64,000 nucleotides of DNA from NCBI GenBank assembly GCA_949152475.1, contig OX424559.1, positions 18,631,809 through 18,695,808 on the forward strand. The letters run 5' to 3'. Positions within the stretch are counted from its first letter, which is position 1, and the number at the start of each line of letters is the position of its first letter. Positions 26,112 to 41,100 of this stretch are shown here, piece by piece. Below the pieces are notes generated by a model. That model saw only the letters and a list, made by a program, of their open reading frames with translations. It was not told where the DNA came from and made no database searches. The translations under genes were made by a program, and so were the position numbers. The DNA comes from Terebella lapidaria. Lineage: Eukaryota > Annelida > Polychaeta > Terebellida > Terebellidae.

Positions 26112-29100
26112 TCAGACTGGGACTGTGGGAGGACACGGATACTTGACTGACGGGCCCAGAGACCTCGGTGGGTAGGGATTGGTGGATCTCGGACTGGGAC
26201 TGTGGGAGGACATGGATACTTGACTGATGGGCCAGGGGCCTCTGTGGGCAGAGATTGGTGGATCTCGGACTGGGACTGTGGGAGGACATGGATACTTGAC
26301 TGACGGGCCAGGGGCCTCTGTGGGTAGGGATTGGTTGATCTCGGACTGGGACCGTGGGAGTACACGGATACTTGACTGACGGGCCCAGGGGCCTCTGTGG
26401 GTAGGGATTGGTGGATCTCGGACTGGGACTGTAAGAGGACACGGATACTTGACTGACGGGCCCAGGGGCCTCTGTGGGTAGAGATTGGTGGATCTCGGAC
26501 TGGGACTGTGGGAGGACACGGATACTTGACTGACGGGCCCAGAGACCTCTGTGGGTAGGGATTGGTGGATCTCGGACTAGGACTGTGGGAGGACACGCAT
26601 ACTTGACTGACGGGCCCGGGGGCCTCTGTGGGTAGGGATTGGTGGATCTCAGACTGGGACTGTGGGAGGACACGGATACTTGACTGACGGCCCAGGGGCC
26701 TGTGTGGGTAGGGATTGGTTTATCTCGGACTGGGACTGTGGGAGGACACGGATACATGACTGACGGGCCAGGGGCCTCTGTGGGTAGGGATTGGTGGATC
26801 TTTTACTGGGACCGTCGGAGGACACGGATACTTGACTGACGGCCCAGGGGCCTGTGTGGGTAGGGATTGGTGGATCTCGGACTGGGACTGTGGGAGGACA
26901 CGGATACTTGACTGACGGGCCAGGGGCCTCTGTGGGTAGAGATTGGTGGATCTCGGACTGGGACTGTGGGAGGACACGGATACTTGACTGACGGGCCCAG
27001 GGGCCTCTGTGGGTAGAGATTGGTGGATCTCGGACTGGGACTGTGGGAGGACACGGATACTTGACTGACGGGCCAGGGGCCTCTGTGGGTAGGGATTGGT
27101 GGATCTCGGACTGGGACTGTGGGAGGACACGGATACTTGACTGACGGGCCCAGGGGCCTCTGTGGGTAGGGATTGGTGGATCTTGGACTGGGACCGTGGG
27201 AGGACACAGATACTTGACTGACGGGCCCAGGGGCCTCTGTGGGTAGGGATTGGTGGATTTCGGACAGGGACTGTGGGAGGACACGGATACTTGACTGACG
27301 GGCCCAGGGGCCTCTGTGGGTAGGGATTGGTGGATCTCGGACTGGGAAGGTGGGAGGACATGGATACTTGACTGACGGGCCAGGGGCCCCTCTGGGTAGG
27401 GATTGGTGGATCTCGGACTGGGAAGGTGGGAGGACATGGATACTTGACTGACGGGCCAGGGGCCTCTGTGGGTAGGGATTGGTGGATCTCGGACTGGGAA
27501 GGTGGGAGGACATGGATACTTGACTGACGGCCCAGGGGCCTCTGTGGGTAGGGATTGGTGGATCTCGGACTGGGACCGTGGGGGGACACGGATACTTGAC
27601 TGGCGGGCCAGGGGCCTCTGTGGGTAGGGATTGGTGGATCTCAGACTGGGACTGTGGGAGGACACGGATACTTGACTGACGGGCCAGGGGCCTCTGTGGG
27701 TAGGGATTGGTGGATCTCGGACTGGGACTGTGGGAGGACATGGATACTTGACTGGCGGGCCAGGGGCCTCTGTGGGTAGGGATTGGTGGATCTCGGACTA
27801 GGAAGGTGGGAGGACATGGATACTTGACTGACGGGCCCAGGGGCCTCTGTGGGTAGGGATTGGTGGATCTCGGACTGGGACTGTGGGAGGACACGGATAC
27901 TTGACTGACGGGCCAGGGGCCTCTGTGGGCAGAGATTGGTGGGTCTCGGACTGGGACCATCGGAGGACACGGATACTTGACTGACGGGCCCAGGGGCCTC
28001 TGTGGGTAGGGATTGGTTGATCTCGGACTGGGACCGTTGGAGGACACAGATACTTGACTGACGGGCCCAGGGGCCTCTGTGGGTAGGGATTGGTGGATCT
28101 CGGACTGTGACCTTCGGAGGACACGGATACTTGACTGACGGGCCAGGGGCCTCTGTGGGTAGAGATTGGTGGATCTCGGACTGAGACTGTGGGAGGACAC
28201 GGATACTTGACTGACGGGCCCAGGGGCCTCTGTGGGTAGGGATTGGTTGATCTCGGACTGGGACCGTGGGAGGACACGGATACTTGACTGACGGGCCAGG
28301 GGCCTCTGTGGGTAGGGATTGGTGGATCTCAGACTGGGTCCGTGGGAGGACACGGATACTTGACTGCCGGGCCAGGGGCCTCTGTGGGTAGAGATTGGTG
28401 GATCTCGGACTGGGACCGTGGGAGGACACGGATACTTGACTGACGGGCCCAGGGGCCTCTGTGGGTAGAGATTGGTGGATCTCGGACTGGGACCGTGGGA
28501 GGACACGGATACTTGACTGACGGGCCCAGGGGCCTCTGTGGGTAGAGATTTGGTGGATCTCGGACTGGGACTGTGTGAGGACACGGATACTTGACTGACG
28601 GGCCCAGGGGCCTCAGTGGGTAGAGATTGGTGGATCTCGGACTGGGACTGTGGGAGGACACGGATACTTGACTGACGGACCAGGGGCCTCTGTGGGTAGT
28701 GATTGGTGGATCTCAGACTGGGACCGTGGGAGGACACGGATACTTGACTGACGGGCCCAGGGGCCTCTGTGGGTAGGGATTGGTGGATCTCGGACTGGGA
28801 CCGTGGGAGGACACAGATACTTGACTGACGGGCTCAGTGGCCTCTGTGGGTAGGGATTGGTGGATCTCAGACTGGGACCGTGCGAGGACACGGATACTTG
28901 ACTGACGGGCCAGGGGCCTCTGTGGGTAGAGATTGGTGGATCTCGGACTGAGACTGTGGGAGGACACGGATACTTGACTGACGGGCCCAGGGGCCTCTGT
29001 GGGTAGGGATTGGTTGATCTCGGACTGGGACCGTGGGAGGACACGGATACTTGACTGACGGGCCAGGGGCCTCTGTGGGTAGGGATTGGTGGATCTCAGA

Positions 29101-32100
29101 CTGGGTCCGTGGGAGGACACGGATACTTGACTGCCGGGCCAGGGGCCTCTGTGGGTAGAGATTGGTGGATCTCGGACTGGGACCGTGGGAGGACACGGAT
29201 ACTTGACTGACGGGCCCAGGGGTCTCTGTGGGTAGAGATTGGTGGATCTCGGACTGGGACCGTAGGAGGACACGGATACTTGACTGACGGGCCCAGGGGC
29301 CTCTGTGGGTAGAGATTGGTGGATCTCGGACTGGGACCGTGGGAGGACACGGATACTTGACTGACGGGCCCAGGGGCCTCTGTGGGTAGAGATTGGTGGA
29401 TCTTGGACTGGGACTGTGGGAGGACACGGATACTTGACTGACGGGCCCAGGGGCCTCAGTGGGTAGAGATTGGTGGATCTCGGACTGGGACTGTGGGAGG
29501 ACACGGATACTTGACTGACGGGCCAGGGGTCTCTGTGGGTAGAGATTGGTGGATCTCGGACTGGGATCGTGGGATTTACACGGATACTTGACTGGCGGGC
29601 CCAGGGGCCTCTGTGGGTAGGGATTGGTGGAACTCGGACTGGGACCGTGGGAGGACACGGATACTTGACTGATGGGCCCAGGGGCCTCAGTGGGTAGAGA
29701 TTGGTGGATCTCGGACTGGGACTGTGGGAGGACACGGATACTTGACTGACGGGCTCAGGGGCCTCTGTGGGTAGGGATTGGTGGATCTCGGACTGGGACC
29801 GTGGGGGGACACGGATACTTGACTGACGGGCCAGGGGCCTCTGTGGGTAGAGATTGCTGGATCTCGGACTTGGACTGTGGGAGGACACGGATACTTGACT
29901 GACGGGCCCAGGGACCTCTGTGGGTAGAGATTGGTGGATCTCGGACTGGGACTGTGGGAGGACACGGATACTTGACTGGCGGGCCAGGGGCCTCTGTGGG
30001 TAGGGATTGGTGGATCTCGGACTGGGACCGTGGGAGGACACGGATACTTGACTGACGGCCCAGGGGCCTCTGTGGGTAGGGATTGGTGGATCTCGGACTG
30101 GGAAATGGGAGGACATGGATACTTGACTGACGTGCCAGTGGCCTCTGTGGGTAGAGATTGGTGGATCTCGGACTGGGACTGTGGGAGGACACGGATACTT
30201 GACTGGCGGGCCAAGGGCCTCTGTGGGTAGGGATTGGTGGATCTCAGACTGGGACCGTGGGAGGACACGGATACTTGACTGACGGCCCAGGGGCCTCTGT
30301 GGGTAGGGATTGGTGGACCTCGGACTGGGACTATGGGAGGACACGGATATTTGACTGACGGGCCAGAGGCCTCTGTGGGTAGGGATTGGTGGATCTCGGA
30401 CTGCGACCATCGGAGGACACGGATACTTGACTGACGGGCCCAGGGGCCTCTGTGGGTAGAGATTGGTGGATCTCGGACTGGGACTGTGGGAGGACACGGA
30501 TACTTGACTGACGGGCCAGGGGCCTCTGTGGGTAGGGATTGGTGGATCTCGGACTGGGACTGTGGGACGACACGGATACTTGACTGACGGCCCAGGGGCC
30601 TCTGTGGGTAGGGATTGGTGGATCTCGGACTGGGACTGTGGGAGGACACGGATACTTGACTGACGGGCCAGGGGCTTCTGTGGGTAGGGATTGGTGGATC
30701 TCGAACTGGGACCGTGGGAGGACATGGATACTTGACTGGCGGGCCAGGGGCTTCTGTGGGTAGAGATTGGTGGATCTCGGACTGGGACTGTGGGAGGATA
30801 CGGATACTTTACTGGCGGGCCAGGGGCCTCTGTGGGTAGGGATTGGTGGATCTCAGACTGGGACCGTGGGAGGACACGGATACTTGACTGACGGCCCAGG
30901 GGCATCTGTGGGTAGGGATTGGTGGATCTCGGACTGGGACTGTGGGAGGACACGGATACTTGACTGATGGGCCAGGGGCCTCTGTGGGTAGGGATTGGTG
31001 GATCTCGGACTGGGACCATCGGAGGACACGGATACTTGACTGACGGGCCCAGGGGCCTCTGTGGGTAGGGATTGGTGGATCTCGGACTGGGACCGTGGGA
31101 GGACATGGATACTTGACTGACGGGCCCAGGGGCCTCTGTGGGTAGGGATTGGTGGATCTCGGACTGGGACTGTGGGAGGACACGGATACTTGACTGACGG
31201 GCCAGGGGCCTCTGTGGGTAGGGATTGGTGGATCTCGGACTGGGACTGTGGGAGGACACGGATACTTGACTGACGGGCCAGGGGCCTCTGTGGGTAGGGA
31301 TTGGTGGGTCTCGGACTGGGACCGTGGGAGGACACGGATACTTGACTGAAGGGCCAGGGGCCTCTGTGGGTAGGGATTGGTGGATCTCGGACTGGGACCG
31401 TGGGAGGACACGGATACTTGACTGACGGGCCAGGGGCCTCTGTGGGTAGGGATTGGTGGATCTCGGACTGGGACTCTGGGAGGACACGGATACTTGACTG
31501 ACGGGCCAGGGGCCTCTGTGGGTAGGGATTGGTGGGTCTCGGACTGGGACCTTGGGAGGACATGGATTCTTGACTGACGGGCCCAGGGGCCTCTGTGGGT
31601 AGGGATTGGTGGATCTCGGACTGGGACTGTGGGAGGACACGGATACTTGACTGGCGGGCCAGGGGCCTCTGTGGGTAGGGATTGGTGGGTCTCGGACTGG
31701 GACCGTGGGAGGACACGGATACTTGACTGATGGGCCCAGGGGCCTCAGTGGGTAGAGATTGGTGGATCTCGGACTGGGACTGTGGGAGGACACGGATACT
31801 TGACTGACGGGCCAGGGGCCTCTGTGGGTAGGGATTGGTGGGTCTCGGACTGGGACCGTGGGAGGACATGGATACTTGACTGACGGGCCCAGGGGCCTCT
31901 GTGGGTAGGGATTGGTGGATCTCGGACTGGGACTGTGGGAGGACACGATACTTGACTGGCGGGCCAAGGGCCTCTGTGGGTAGGGATTGGTGGGTCTCGG
32001 ACTGGGACCGTGGGAGGACACGGATACTTGACTGACGGGCCCAGGGGCCTCTGTGGGTAGAGATTGGTGGATCTCAGACTGGGACCGTGGGAGGACACGG

Positions 32101-35100
32101 ATACTTGACTGAGGGCCCAGGGGCCTCTGTGAGTAGAGATTGGTGGATCTCGGACTATGACCGTGGGAGGACATGGATACTTGACTGACGGCCCAGGGGC
32201 CTCTGTGGGTAGGGATTGGTGGATCTCGGACTGGGACCGTGGGAGGATATGGATACTTGACTGACGGCCCATGGGCCTCTGTGGGTAGGGATTGGTGGAT
32301 CTCGGACTGGGACTGTGGGAGGACATGGATACTTGACTGACGGCCCAGGGGCCTCTGTGGGTAGGGATTGGTGGATCTCAGACTGGGACTGTGGGAGGAC
32401 ACGGATACTTGACTGACGGGCCCAGAGACCTCGGTGGGTAGGGATTGGTGGATCTCGGACTGGGACTGTGGGAGGACATGGATACTTGACTGATGGGCCA
32501 GGGGCCTCTGTGGGCAGAGATTGGTGGATCTCGGACTGGGACTGTGGGAGGACATGGATACTTGACTGACGGGCCAGGGGCCTCTGTGGGTAGGGATTGG
32601 TTGATCTCGGACTGGGACCGTGGGAGGACACGGATACTTGACTGACGGGCCCAGGGGCCTCTGTGGGTAGGGATTGGTGGATCTCGGACTGGGACTGTAA
32701 GAGGACACGGATACTTGACTGACGGGCCCAGGGGCCTCTGTGGGTAGAGATTGGTGGATCTCGGACTGGGACTGTGGGAGGACACGGATACTTGACTGAC
32801 GGGCCCAGAGACCTCTGTGGGTAGGGATTGGTGGATCTCGGACTAGGACTGTGGGAGGACACGCATACTTGACTGACGGGCCCGGGGGCCTCTGTGGGTA
32901 GGGATTGGTGGATCTCAGACTGGGACTGTGGGAGGACACGGATACTTGACTGACGGCCCAGGGGCCTGTGTGGGTAGGGATTGGTTTATCTCGGACTGGG
33001 ACTGTGGGAGGACACGGATACTTGACTGACGGGCCAGGGGCCTCTGTGGGTAGGGATTGGTGGATCTTTTACTGGGACCGTCGGAGGACACGGATACTTG
33101 ACTGACGGCCCAGGGGCCTGTGTGGGTAGGGATTGGTGGATCTCGGACTGGGACTGTGGGAGGACACGGATACTTGACTGACGGGCCAGGGGCCTCTGTG
33201 GGTAGAGATTGGTGGATCTCGGACTGGGACTGTGGGAGGACACGGATACTTGACTGACGGGCCAGGGGCCTCTGTGGGTAGGGATTGGTGGATCTCGGAC
33301 TGGGACTGTGGGAGGACACGGATACTTGACTGACGGGCCCAGGGGCCTGTGTGGGTAGGGATTGGTGGATCTTGGACTGGGACCGTGGGAGGACACAGAT
33401 ACTTGACTGACGGGCCCAGGGGCCTCTGTGGGTAGGGATTGGTGGATCTCGGACAGGGACTGTGGGAGGACACGGATACTTGACTGACGGGCCCAGGGGC
33501 CTCTGTGGGTAGGGATTGGTGGATCTCGGACTGGGAAGGTGGGAGGACATGGATACTTGACTGACGGGCCAGGGGCCCCTGTGGGTAGGGATTGGTGGAT
33601 CTCGGACTGGGAAGGTGGGAGGACATGGATACTTGACTGACGGGCCAGGGGCCTCTGTGGGTAGGGATTGGTGGATCTCGGACTGGGAAGGTGGGAGGAC
33701 ATGGATACTTGACTGACGGCCCAGGGGCCTCTGTGGGTAGGGATTGGTGGATCTCGGACTGGGACCGTGGGAGGACATGGATACTTGACTGACGGGCCCA
33801 GGGGCCTCTGTGGGTAGGGATTGGTGGATCTCGGACTGGGACTGTGGGAGGACACGGATACTTGACTGACGGGCCAGGGGCCTCTGTGGGTAGGGATTGG
33901 TGGATCTCGGACTGGGACTGTGGGAGGACACGGATACTTGACTGACGGGCCAGGGGCCTCTGTGGGTAGGGATTGGTGGGTCTCGGACTGGGACCGTGGG
34001 AGGACACGGATACTTGACTGAAGGGCCAGGGGCCTCTGTGGGTAGGGATTGGTGGATCTCGGACTGGGACCGTGGGAGGACACGGATACTTGACTGACGG
34101 GCCAGGGGCCTCTGTGGGTAGGGATTGGTGGATCTCGGACTGGGACTCTGGGAGGACACGGATACTTGACTGACGGGCCAGGGGCCTCTGTGGGTAGGGA
34201 TTGGTGGGTCTCGGACTGGGACCTTGGGAGGACATGGATTCTTGACTGACGGGCCCAGGGGCCTCTGTGGGTAGGGATTGGTGGATCTCGGACTGGGACT
34301 GTGGGAGGACACGGATACTTGACTGGCGGGCCAGGGGCCTCTGTGGGTAGGGATTGGTGGGTCTCGGACTGGGACCGTGGGAGGACACGGATACTTGACT
34401 GATGGGCCCAGGGGCCTCAGTGGGTAGAGATTGGTGGATCTCGGACTGGGACTGTGGGAGGACACGGATACTTGACTGACGGGCCAGGGGCCTCTGTGGG
34501 TAGGGATTGGTGGGTCTCGGACTGGGACCGTGGGAGGACATGGATACTTGACTGACGGGCCCAGGGGCCTCTGTGGGTAGGGATTGGTGGATCTCGGACT
34601 GGGACTGTGGGAGGACACGATACTTGACTGGCGGGCCAAGGGCCTCTGTGGGTAGGGATTGGTGGGTCTCGGACTGGGACCGTGGGAGGACACGGATACT
34701 TGACTGACGGGCCCAGGGGCCTCTGTGGGTAGAGATTGGTGGATCTCAGACTGGGACCGTGGGAGGACACGGATACTTGACTGAGGGCCCAGGGGCCTCT
34801 GTGAGTAGAGATTGGTGGATCTCGGACTATGACCGTGGGAGGACATGGATACTTGACTGACGGCCCAGGGGCCTCTGTGGGTAGGGATTGGTGGATCTCG
34901 GACTGGGACCGTGGGAGGATATGGATACTTGACTGACGGCCCATGGGCCTCTGTGGGTAGGGATTGGTGGATCTCGGACTGGGACTGTGGGAGGACATGG
35001 ATACTTGACTGACGGCCCAGGGGCCTCTGTGGGTAGGGATTGGTGGATCTCAGACTGGGACTGTGGGAGGACACGGATACTTGACTGACGGGCCCAGAGA

Positions 35101-38100
35101 CCTCGGTGGGTAGGGATTGGTGGATCTCGGACTGGGACTGTGGGAGGACATGGATACTTGACTGATGGGCCAGGGGCCTCTGTGGGCAGAGATTGGTGGA
35201 TCTCGGACTGGGACTGTGGGAGGACATGGATACTTGACTGACGGGCCAGGGGCCTCTGTGGGTAGGGATTGGTTGATCTCGGACTGGGACCGTGGGAGGA
35301 CACGGATACTTGACTGACGGGCCCAGGGGCCTCTGTGGGTAGGGATTGGTGGATCTCGGACTGGGACTGTAAGAGGACACGGATACTTGACTGACGGGCC
35401 CAGGGGCCTCTGTGGGTAGAGATTGGTGGATCTCGGACTGGGACTGTGGGAGGACACGGATACTTGACTGACGGGCCCAGAGACCTCTGTGGGTAGGGAT
35501 TGGTGGATCTCGGACTAGGACTGTGGGAGGACACGCATACTTGACTGACGGGCCCGGGGGCCTCTGTGGGTAGGGATTGGTGGATCTCAGACTGGGACTG
35601 TGGGAGGACACGGATACTTGACTGACGGCCCAGGGGCCTGTGTGGGTAGGGATTGGTTTATCTCGGACTGGGACTGTGGGAGGACACGGATACTTGACTG
35701 ACGGGCCAGGGGCCTCTGTGGGTAGGGATTGGTGGATCTTTTACTGGGACCGTCGGAGGACACGGATACTTGACTGACGGCCCAGGGGCCTGTGTGGGTA
35801 GGGATTGGTGGATCTCGGACTGGGACTGTGGGAGGACACGGATACTTGACTGACGGGCCAGGGGCCTCTGTGGGTAGAGATTGGTGGATCTCGGACTGGG
35901 ACTGTGGGAGGACACGGATACTTGACTGACGGGCCAGGGGCCTCTGTGGGTAGGGATTGGTGGATCTCGGACTGGGACTGTGGGAGGACACGGATACTTG
36001 ACTGACGGGCCCAGGGGCCTGTGTGGGTAGGGATTGGTGGATCTTGGACTGGGACCGTGGGAGGACACAGATACTTGACTGACGGGCCCAGGGGCCTCTG
36101 TGGGTAGGGATTGGTGGATCTCGGACAGGGACTGTGGGAGGACACGGATACTTGACTGACGGGCCCAGGGGCCTCTGTGGGTAGGGATTGGTGGATCTCG
36201 GACTGGGAAGGTGGGAGGACATGGATACTTGACTGACGGGCCAGGGGCCCCTGTGGGTAGGGATTGGTGGATCTCGGACTGGGAAGGTGGGAGGACATGG
36301 ATACTTGACTGACGGGCCAGGGGCCTCTGTGGGTAGGGATTCGTGGATCTCGGACTGGGAAGGTGGGAGGACATGGATACTTGACTGACGGCCCAGGGGC
36401 CTCTGTGGGTAGGGATTGGTGGATCTCGGACTGGGACCGTGGGGGGACACGGATACTTCACTGGCGGGCCAGGGGCCTCTGTGGGTAGGGATTGGTGGAT
36501 CTCAGACTGGGACTGTGGGAGGACACGGATACTTGACTGACGGGCCAGGGGCCTCTGTGGGTAGGGATTGGTGGATCTCGGACTGGGACTGTGGGAGGAC
36601 ATGGATACTTGACTGGCGGGCCAGGGGCCTCTGTGGGTAGGGATTGGTGGATCTCGGACTAGGAAGGTGGGAGGACATGGATACTTGACTGACGGGCCCA
36701 GGGGCCTCTGTGGGTAGGGATTGGTGGATCTCGGACTGGGACTGTGGGAGGACACGGATACTTGACTGACGGGCCAGGGGCCTCTGTGGGCAGAGATTGG
36801 TGGATCTCGGACTGGGACCATCGGAGGACACGGATACTTGACTGACGGGCCCAGGGGCCTCTGTGGGTAGGGATTGGCTGATCTCGGACTGGGACCGTTG
36901 GAGGACACAGATACTTGACTGACGGGCCCAGGGGCCTCTGTGGGTAGGGATTGGTGGATCTCGGACTGTGACCTTCGGAGGACACGGATACTTGACTGAC
37001 GGGCCAGGGGCCTCTGTGGGTAGAGATTGGTGGATCTCGGACTGAGACTGTGGGAGGACACGGATACTTGACTGACGGGCCCAGGGGCCTCTGTGGGTAG
37101 GGATTGGTTGATCTCGGACTGGGACCGTGGGAGGACACGGATACTTGACTGACGGGCCAGGGGCCTCTGTGGGTAGGGATTGGTGGATCTCAGACTGGGT
37201 CCGTGGGAGGACACGGATACTTGACTGCCGGGCCAGGGGCCTCTGTGGGTAGAGATTGGTGGATCTCGGACTGGGACCGTGGGAGGACACGGATACTTGA
37301 CTGACGGGCCCAGGGGCCTCTGTGGGTAGAGATTGGTGGATCTCGGACTGGGACCGTGGGAGGACACGGATACTTGACTGACGTGCCCAGGGGCCTCTGT
37401 GGGTAGAGATTTGGTGGATCTCGGACTGGGACTGTGTGAGGACACGGATACTTGACTGACGGGCCCAGGGGCCTCAGTGGGTAGAGATTGGTGGATCTCG
37501 GACTGGGACTGTGGGAGGACACGGATACTTGACTGACGGACCAGGGGCCTCTGTGGGTAGTGATTGGTGGATCTCAGACTGGGAACGTGGGAGGACACGG
37601 ATACTTGACTGACGGGCCCAGGGGCCTCTGTGGGTAGGGATTGGTGGATCTCGGACTGGGACCGTGGGAGGACACAGATACTTGACTGACGGGCTCAGTG
37701 GCCTCTGTGGGTAGGGATTGGTGGATCTCAGACTGGGACCGTGCGAGGACACGGATACTTGACTGACGGGCCAGGGGCCTCTGTGGGTAGAGATTGGTGG
37801 ATCTCGGACTGAGACTGTGGGAGGACACGGATACTTGACTGACGGGCCCAGGGGCCTCTGTGGGTAGGGATTGGTTGATCTCGGACTGGGACCGTGGGAG
37901 GACACGGATACTTGACTGACGGGCCAGGGGCCTCTGTGGGTAGGGATTGGTGGATCTCAGACTGGGTCCGTGGGAGGACACGGATACTTGACTGCCGGGC
38001 CAGGGGCCTCTGTGGGTAGAGATTGGTGGATCTCGGACTGGGACCGTGGGAGGACACGGATACTTGACTGACGGGCCCAGGGGTCTCTGTGGGTAGAGAT

Positions 38101-41100
38101 TGGTGGATCTCGGACTGGGACCGTGGGAGGACACGGATACTTGACTGACGGGCCCAGGGGCCTCTGTGGGTAGAGATTGGTGGATCTCGGACTGGGACCG
38201 TGGGAGGACACGGATACTTGACTGACGGGCCCAGGGGCCTCTGTGGGTAGAGATTGGTGGATCTCGGACTGGGACTGTGGGAGGACACGGATACTTGACT
38301 GACGGGCCCAGGGGCCTCAGTGGGTAGAGATTGGTGGATCTCGGACTGGGACTGTGGGAGGACACGGATACTTGACTGACGGGCCAGGGGTCTCTGTGGG
38401 TAGAGATTGGTGGATCTCGGACTGGGATCGTGGGATTTACACGGATACTTGACTGGCAGGCCCAGGGGCCTCTGTGGGTAGGGATTGGTGGAACTCGGAC
38501 TGGGACCGTGGGAGGACACGGATACTTGACTGATGGGCCCAGGGGCCTCAGTGGGTAGAGATTGGTGGATCTCGGACTGGGACTGTGGGAGGACACGGAT
38601 ACTTGACTGACGGGCTCAGGGGCCTCTGTGGGTAGGGATTGGTGGATCTCGGACTGGGACCGTGGGGGGACACGGATACTTGACTGACGGGCCAGGGGCC
38701 TCTGTGGGTAGAGATTGCTGGATCTCGGACTTGGACTGTGGGAGGACACGGATACTTGACTGACGGGCCCAGGGACCTCTGTGGGTAGAGATTGGTGGAT
38801 CTCGGACTGGGACTGTGGGAGGACACGGATACTTGACTGGCGGGCCAGGGGCCTCTGTGGGTAGGGATTGGTGGATCTCGGACTGGGACCGTGGGAGGAC
38901 ACGGATACTTGACTGACGGCCCAGGGGCCTCTGTGGGTAGGGATTGGTGGATCTCGGACTGGGAAATGGGAGGACATGGATACTTGACTGACGTGCCAGT
39001 GGCCTCTGTGGGTAGAGATTGGTGGATCTCGGACTGGGACTGTGGGAGGACACGGATACTTGACTGGCGGGCCAGGGGCCTCTGTGGGTAGGGATTGGTG
39101 GATCTCAGACTGGGACCGTGGGAGGACACGGATACTTGACTGACGGCCCAGGGGCCTCTGTGGGTAGGGATTGGTGGATCTCGGACTGGGACTGTGGGAG
39201 GACACGGATACTTGACTGACGGGCCAGGGGCCTCTGTGGGTAGGGATTGGTGGATCTCGGACTGGGACTGTGGGAGGACACGGATACTTGACTGGCGGGC
39301 CAGGGGCCTCTGTGGGTAGGGATTGGTGGATCTCGGACTGGGACTGTGGGACGACACGGATACTTGACTGACGGCCCAGGGGCCTCTGTGGGTAGGGATT
39401 GGTGGATCTCGGACTGGGACTGTGGGAGGACACGGATACTTGACTGACGGGCCAGGGGCTTCTGTGGGTAGGGATTGGTGGATCTCGAACTGGGACCGTG
39501 GGAGGACACGGATACTTGACTGACGGGCCAGGGGCCTCTGTGGGTAGAGATTGGTGGATCTCGGACTGGGACTGTGGGAGGATACGGATACTTTACTGGC
39601 GGGCCAGGGGCCTCTGTGGGTAGGGATTGGTGGATCTCAGACTGGGACCGTGGGAGGACACGGATACTTGACTGACGGCCCAGGGGCATCTGTGGGTAGG
39701 GATTGGTGGATCTCGGACTGGGACTGTGGGAGGACACGGATACTTGACTGACGGGCCAGGGGCCTCTGTGGGTAGGGATTGGTGGATCTCGGACTGGGAC
39801 CATCGGAGGACACGGATACTTGACTGACGGGCCCAGGGGCCTCTGTGGGTAGGGATTGGTGGATCTCGGACTTCGACCGTGGGAGGACATGGATACTTGA
39901 CTGACGGGCCCAGGGGCCTCTGTGGGTAGGGATTGGTGGATCTCGGACTGGGACTGTGGGAGGACACGGATACTTGACTGACGGGCCAGGGGCCTCTGTG
40001 GGTAGGGATTGGTGGATCTCGGACTGGGACTGTGGGAGGACACGGATACTTGACTGACGGGCCAGGGGCCTCTGTGGGTAGGGATTGGTGGGTCTCGGAC
40101 TGGGACCGTGGGAGGACACGGATACTTGACTGACGGGCCAGGGGCCTCTGTGGGTAGAGATTGGTGGATCTCGGACTGGGACCGTGGGAGGACATGGATA
40201 CTTGACTGACGGGCCAGGGGCCTCTGTGGGTAGGGATTGGTGGATCTCGGACTGGGACTGTGGGAGGACACGGATACTTGACTGACGGGCCAGGGGCCTC
40301 TGTGGGTAGGGATTGGTGGGTCTCGGACTGGGACCTTGGGAGGACATGGATACTTGACTGACGGGCCCAGGGGCCTCTGTGGGTAGGGATTGGTGGATCT
40401 CGGACTGGGACTGTGGGAGGACACGGATACTTGACTGGCGGGCCAGGGGCCTCTGTGGGTAGGGATTGGTGGGTCTCGGACTGGGACCGTGGGAGGACAC
40501 GGATACTTGACTGATGGGCCCAGGGGCCTCAGCGGGTAGAGATTGGTGGATCTCGGACTGGGACTGTGGGAGGACACGGATACTTGACTGACGGGCCAGG
40601 GGCCTCTGTGGGTAGGGATTGGTGGGTCTCGGACTGGGACCGTGGGAGGACATGGATACTTGACTGACGGGCCCAGGGGCCTCTGTGGGTAGGGATTGGT
40701 GGATCTCGGACTGGGACTGTGGGAGGACACGGATACTTGACTGGCGGGCCAAGGGCCTCTGTGGGTAGGGATTATTGGGTCTCGGACTGGGACCGTGGGA
40801 GGACACGGATACTTGACTGACGGGCCCAGGGGCCTCTGTGGGTAGAGATTGGTGGATCTCAGACTGGGACCGTGGGAGGACACGGATACTTGACTGAGGG
40901 CCCAGGGGCCTCTGTGAGTAGAGATTGGTGGATCTCGGACTATGACCGTGGGAGGACATGGATACTTGACTGACGGCCCAGGGGCCTCTGTGGGTAGGGA
41001 TTGGTGGATCTCGGACTGGGACCGTGGGAGGATATGGATACTTGACTGACGGCCCAGGGGCCTCTGTGGGTAGGGATTGGTGGATCTCGGACTGGGACTG

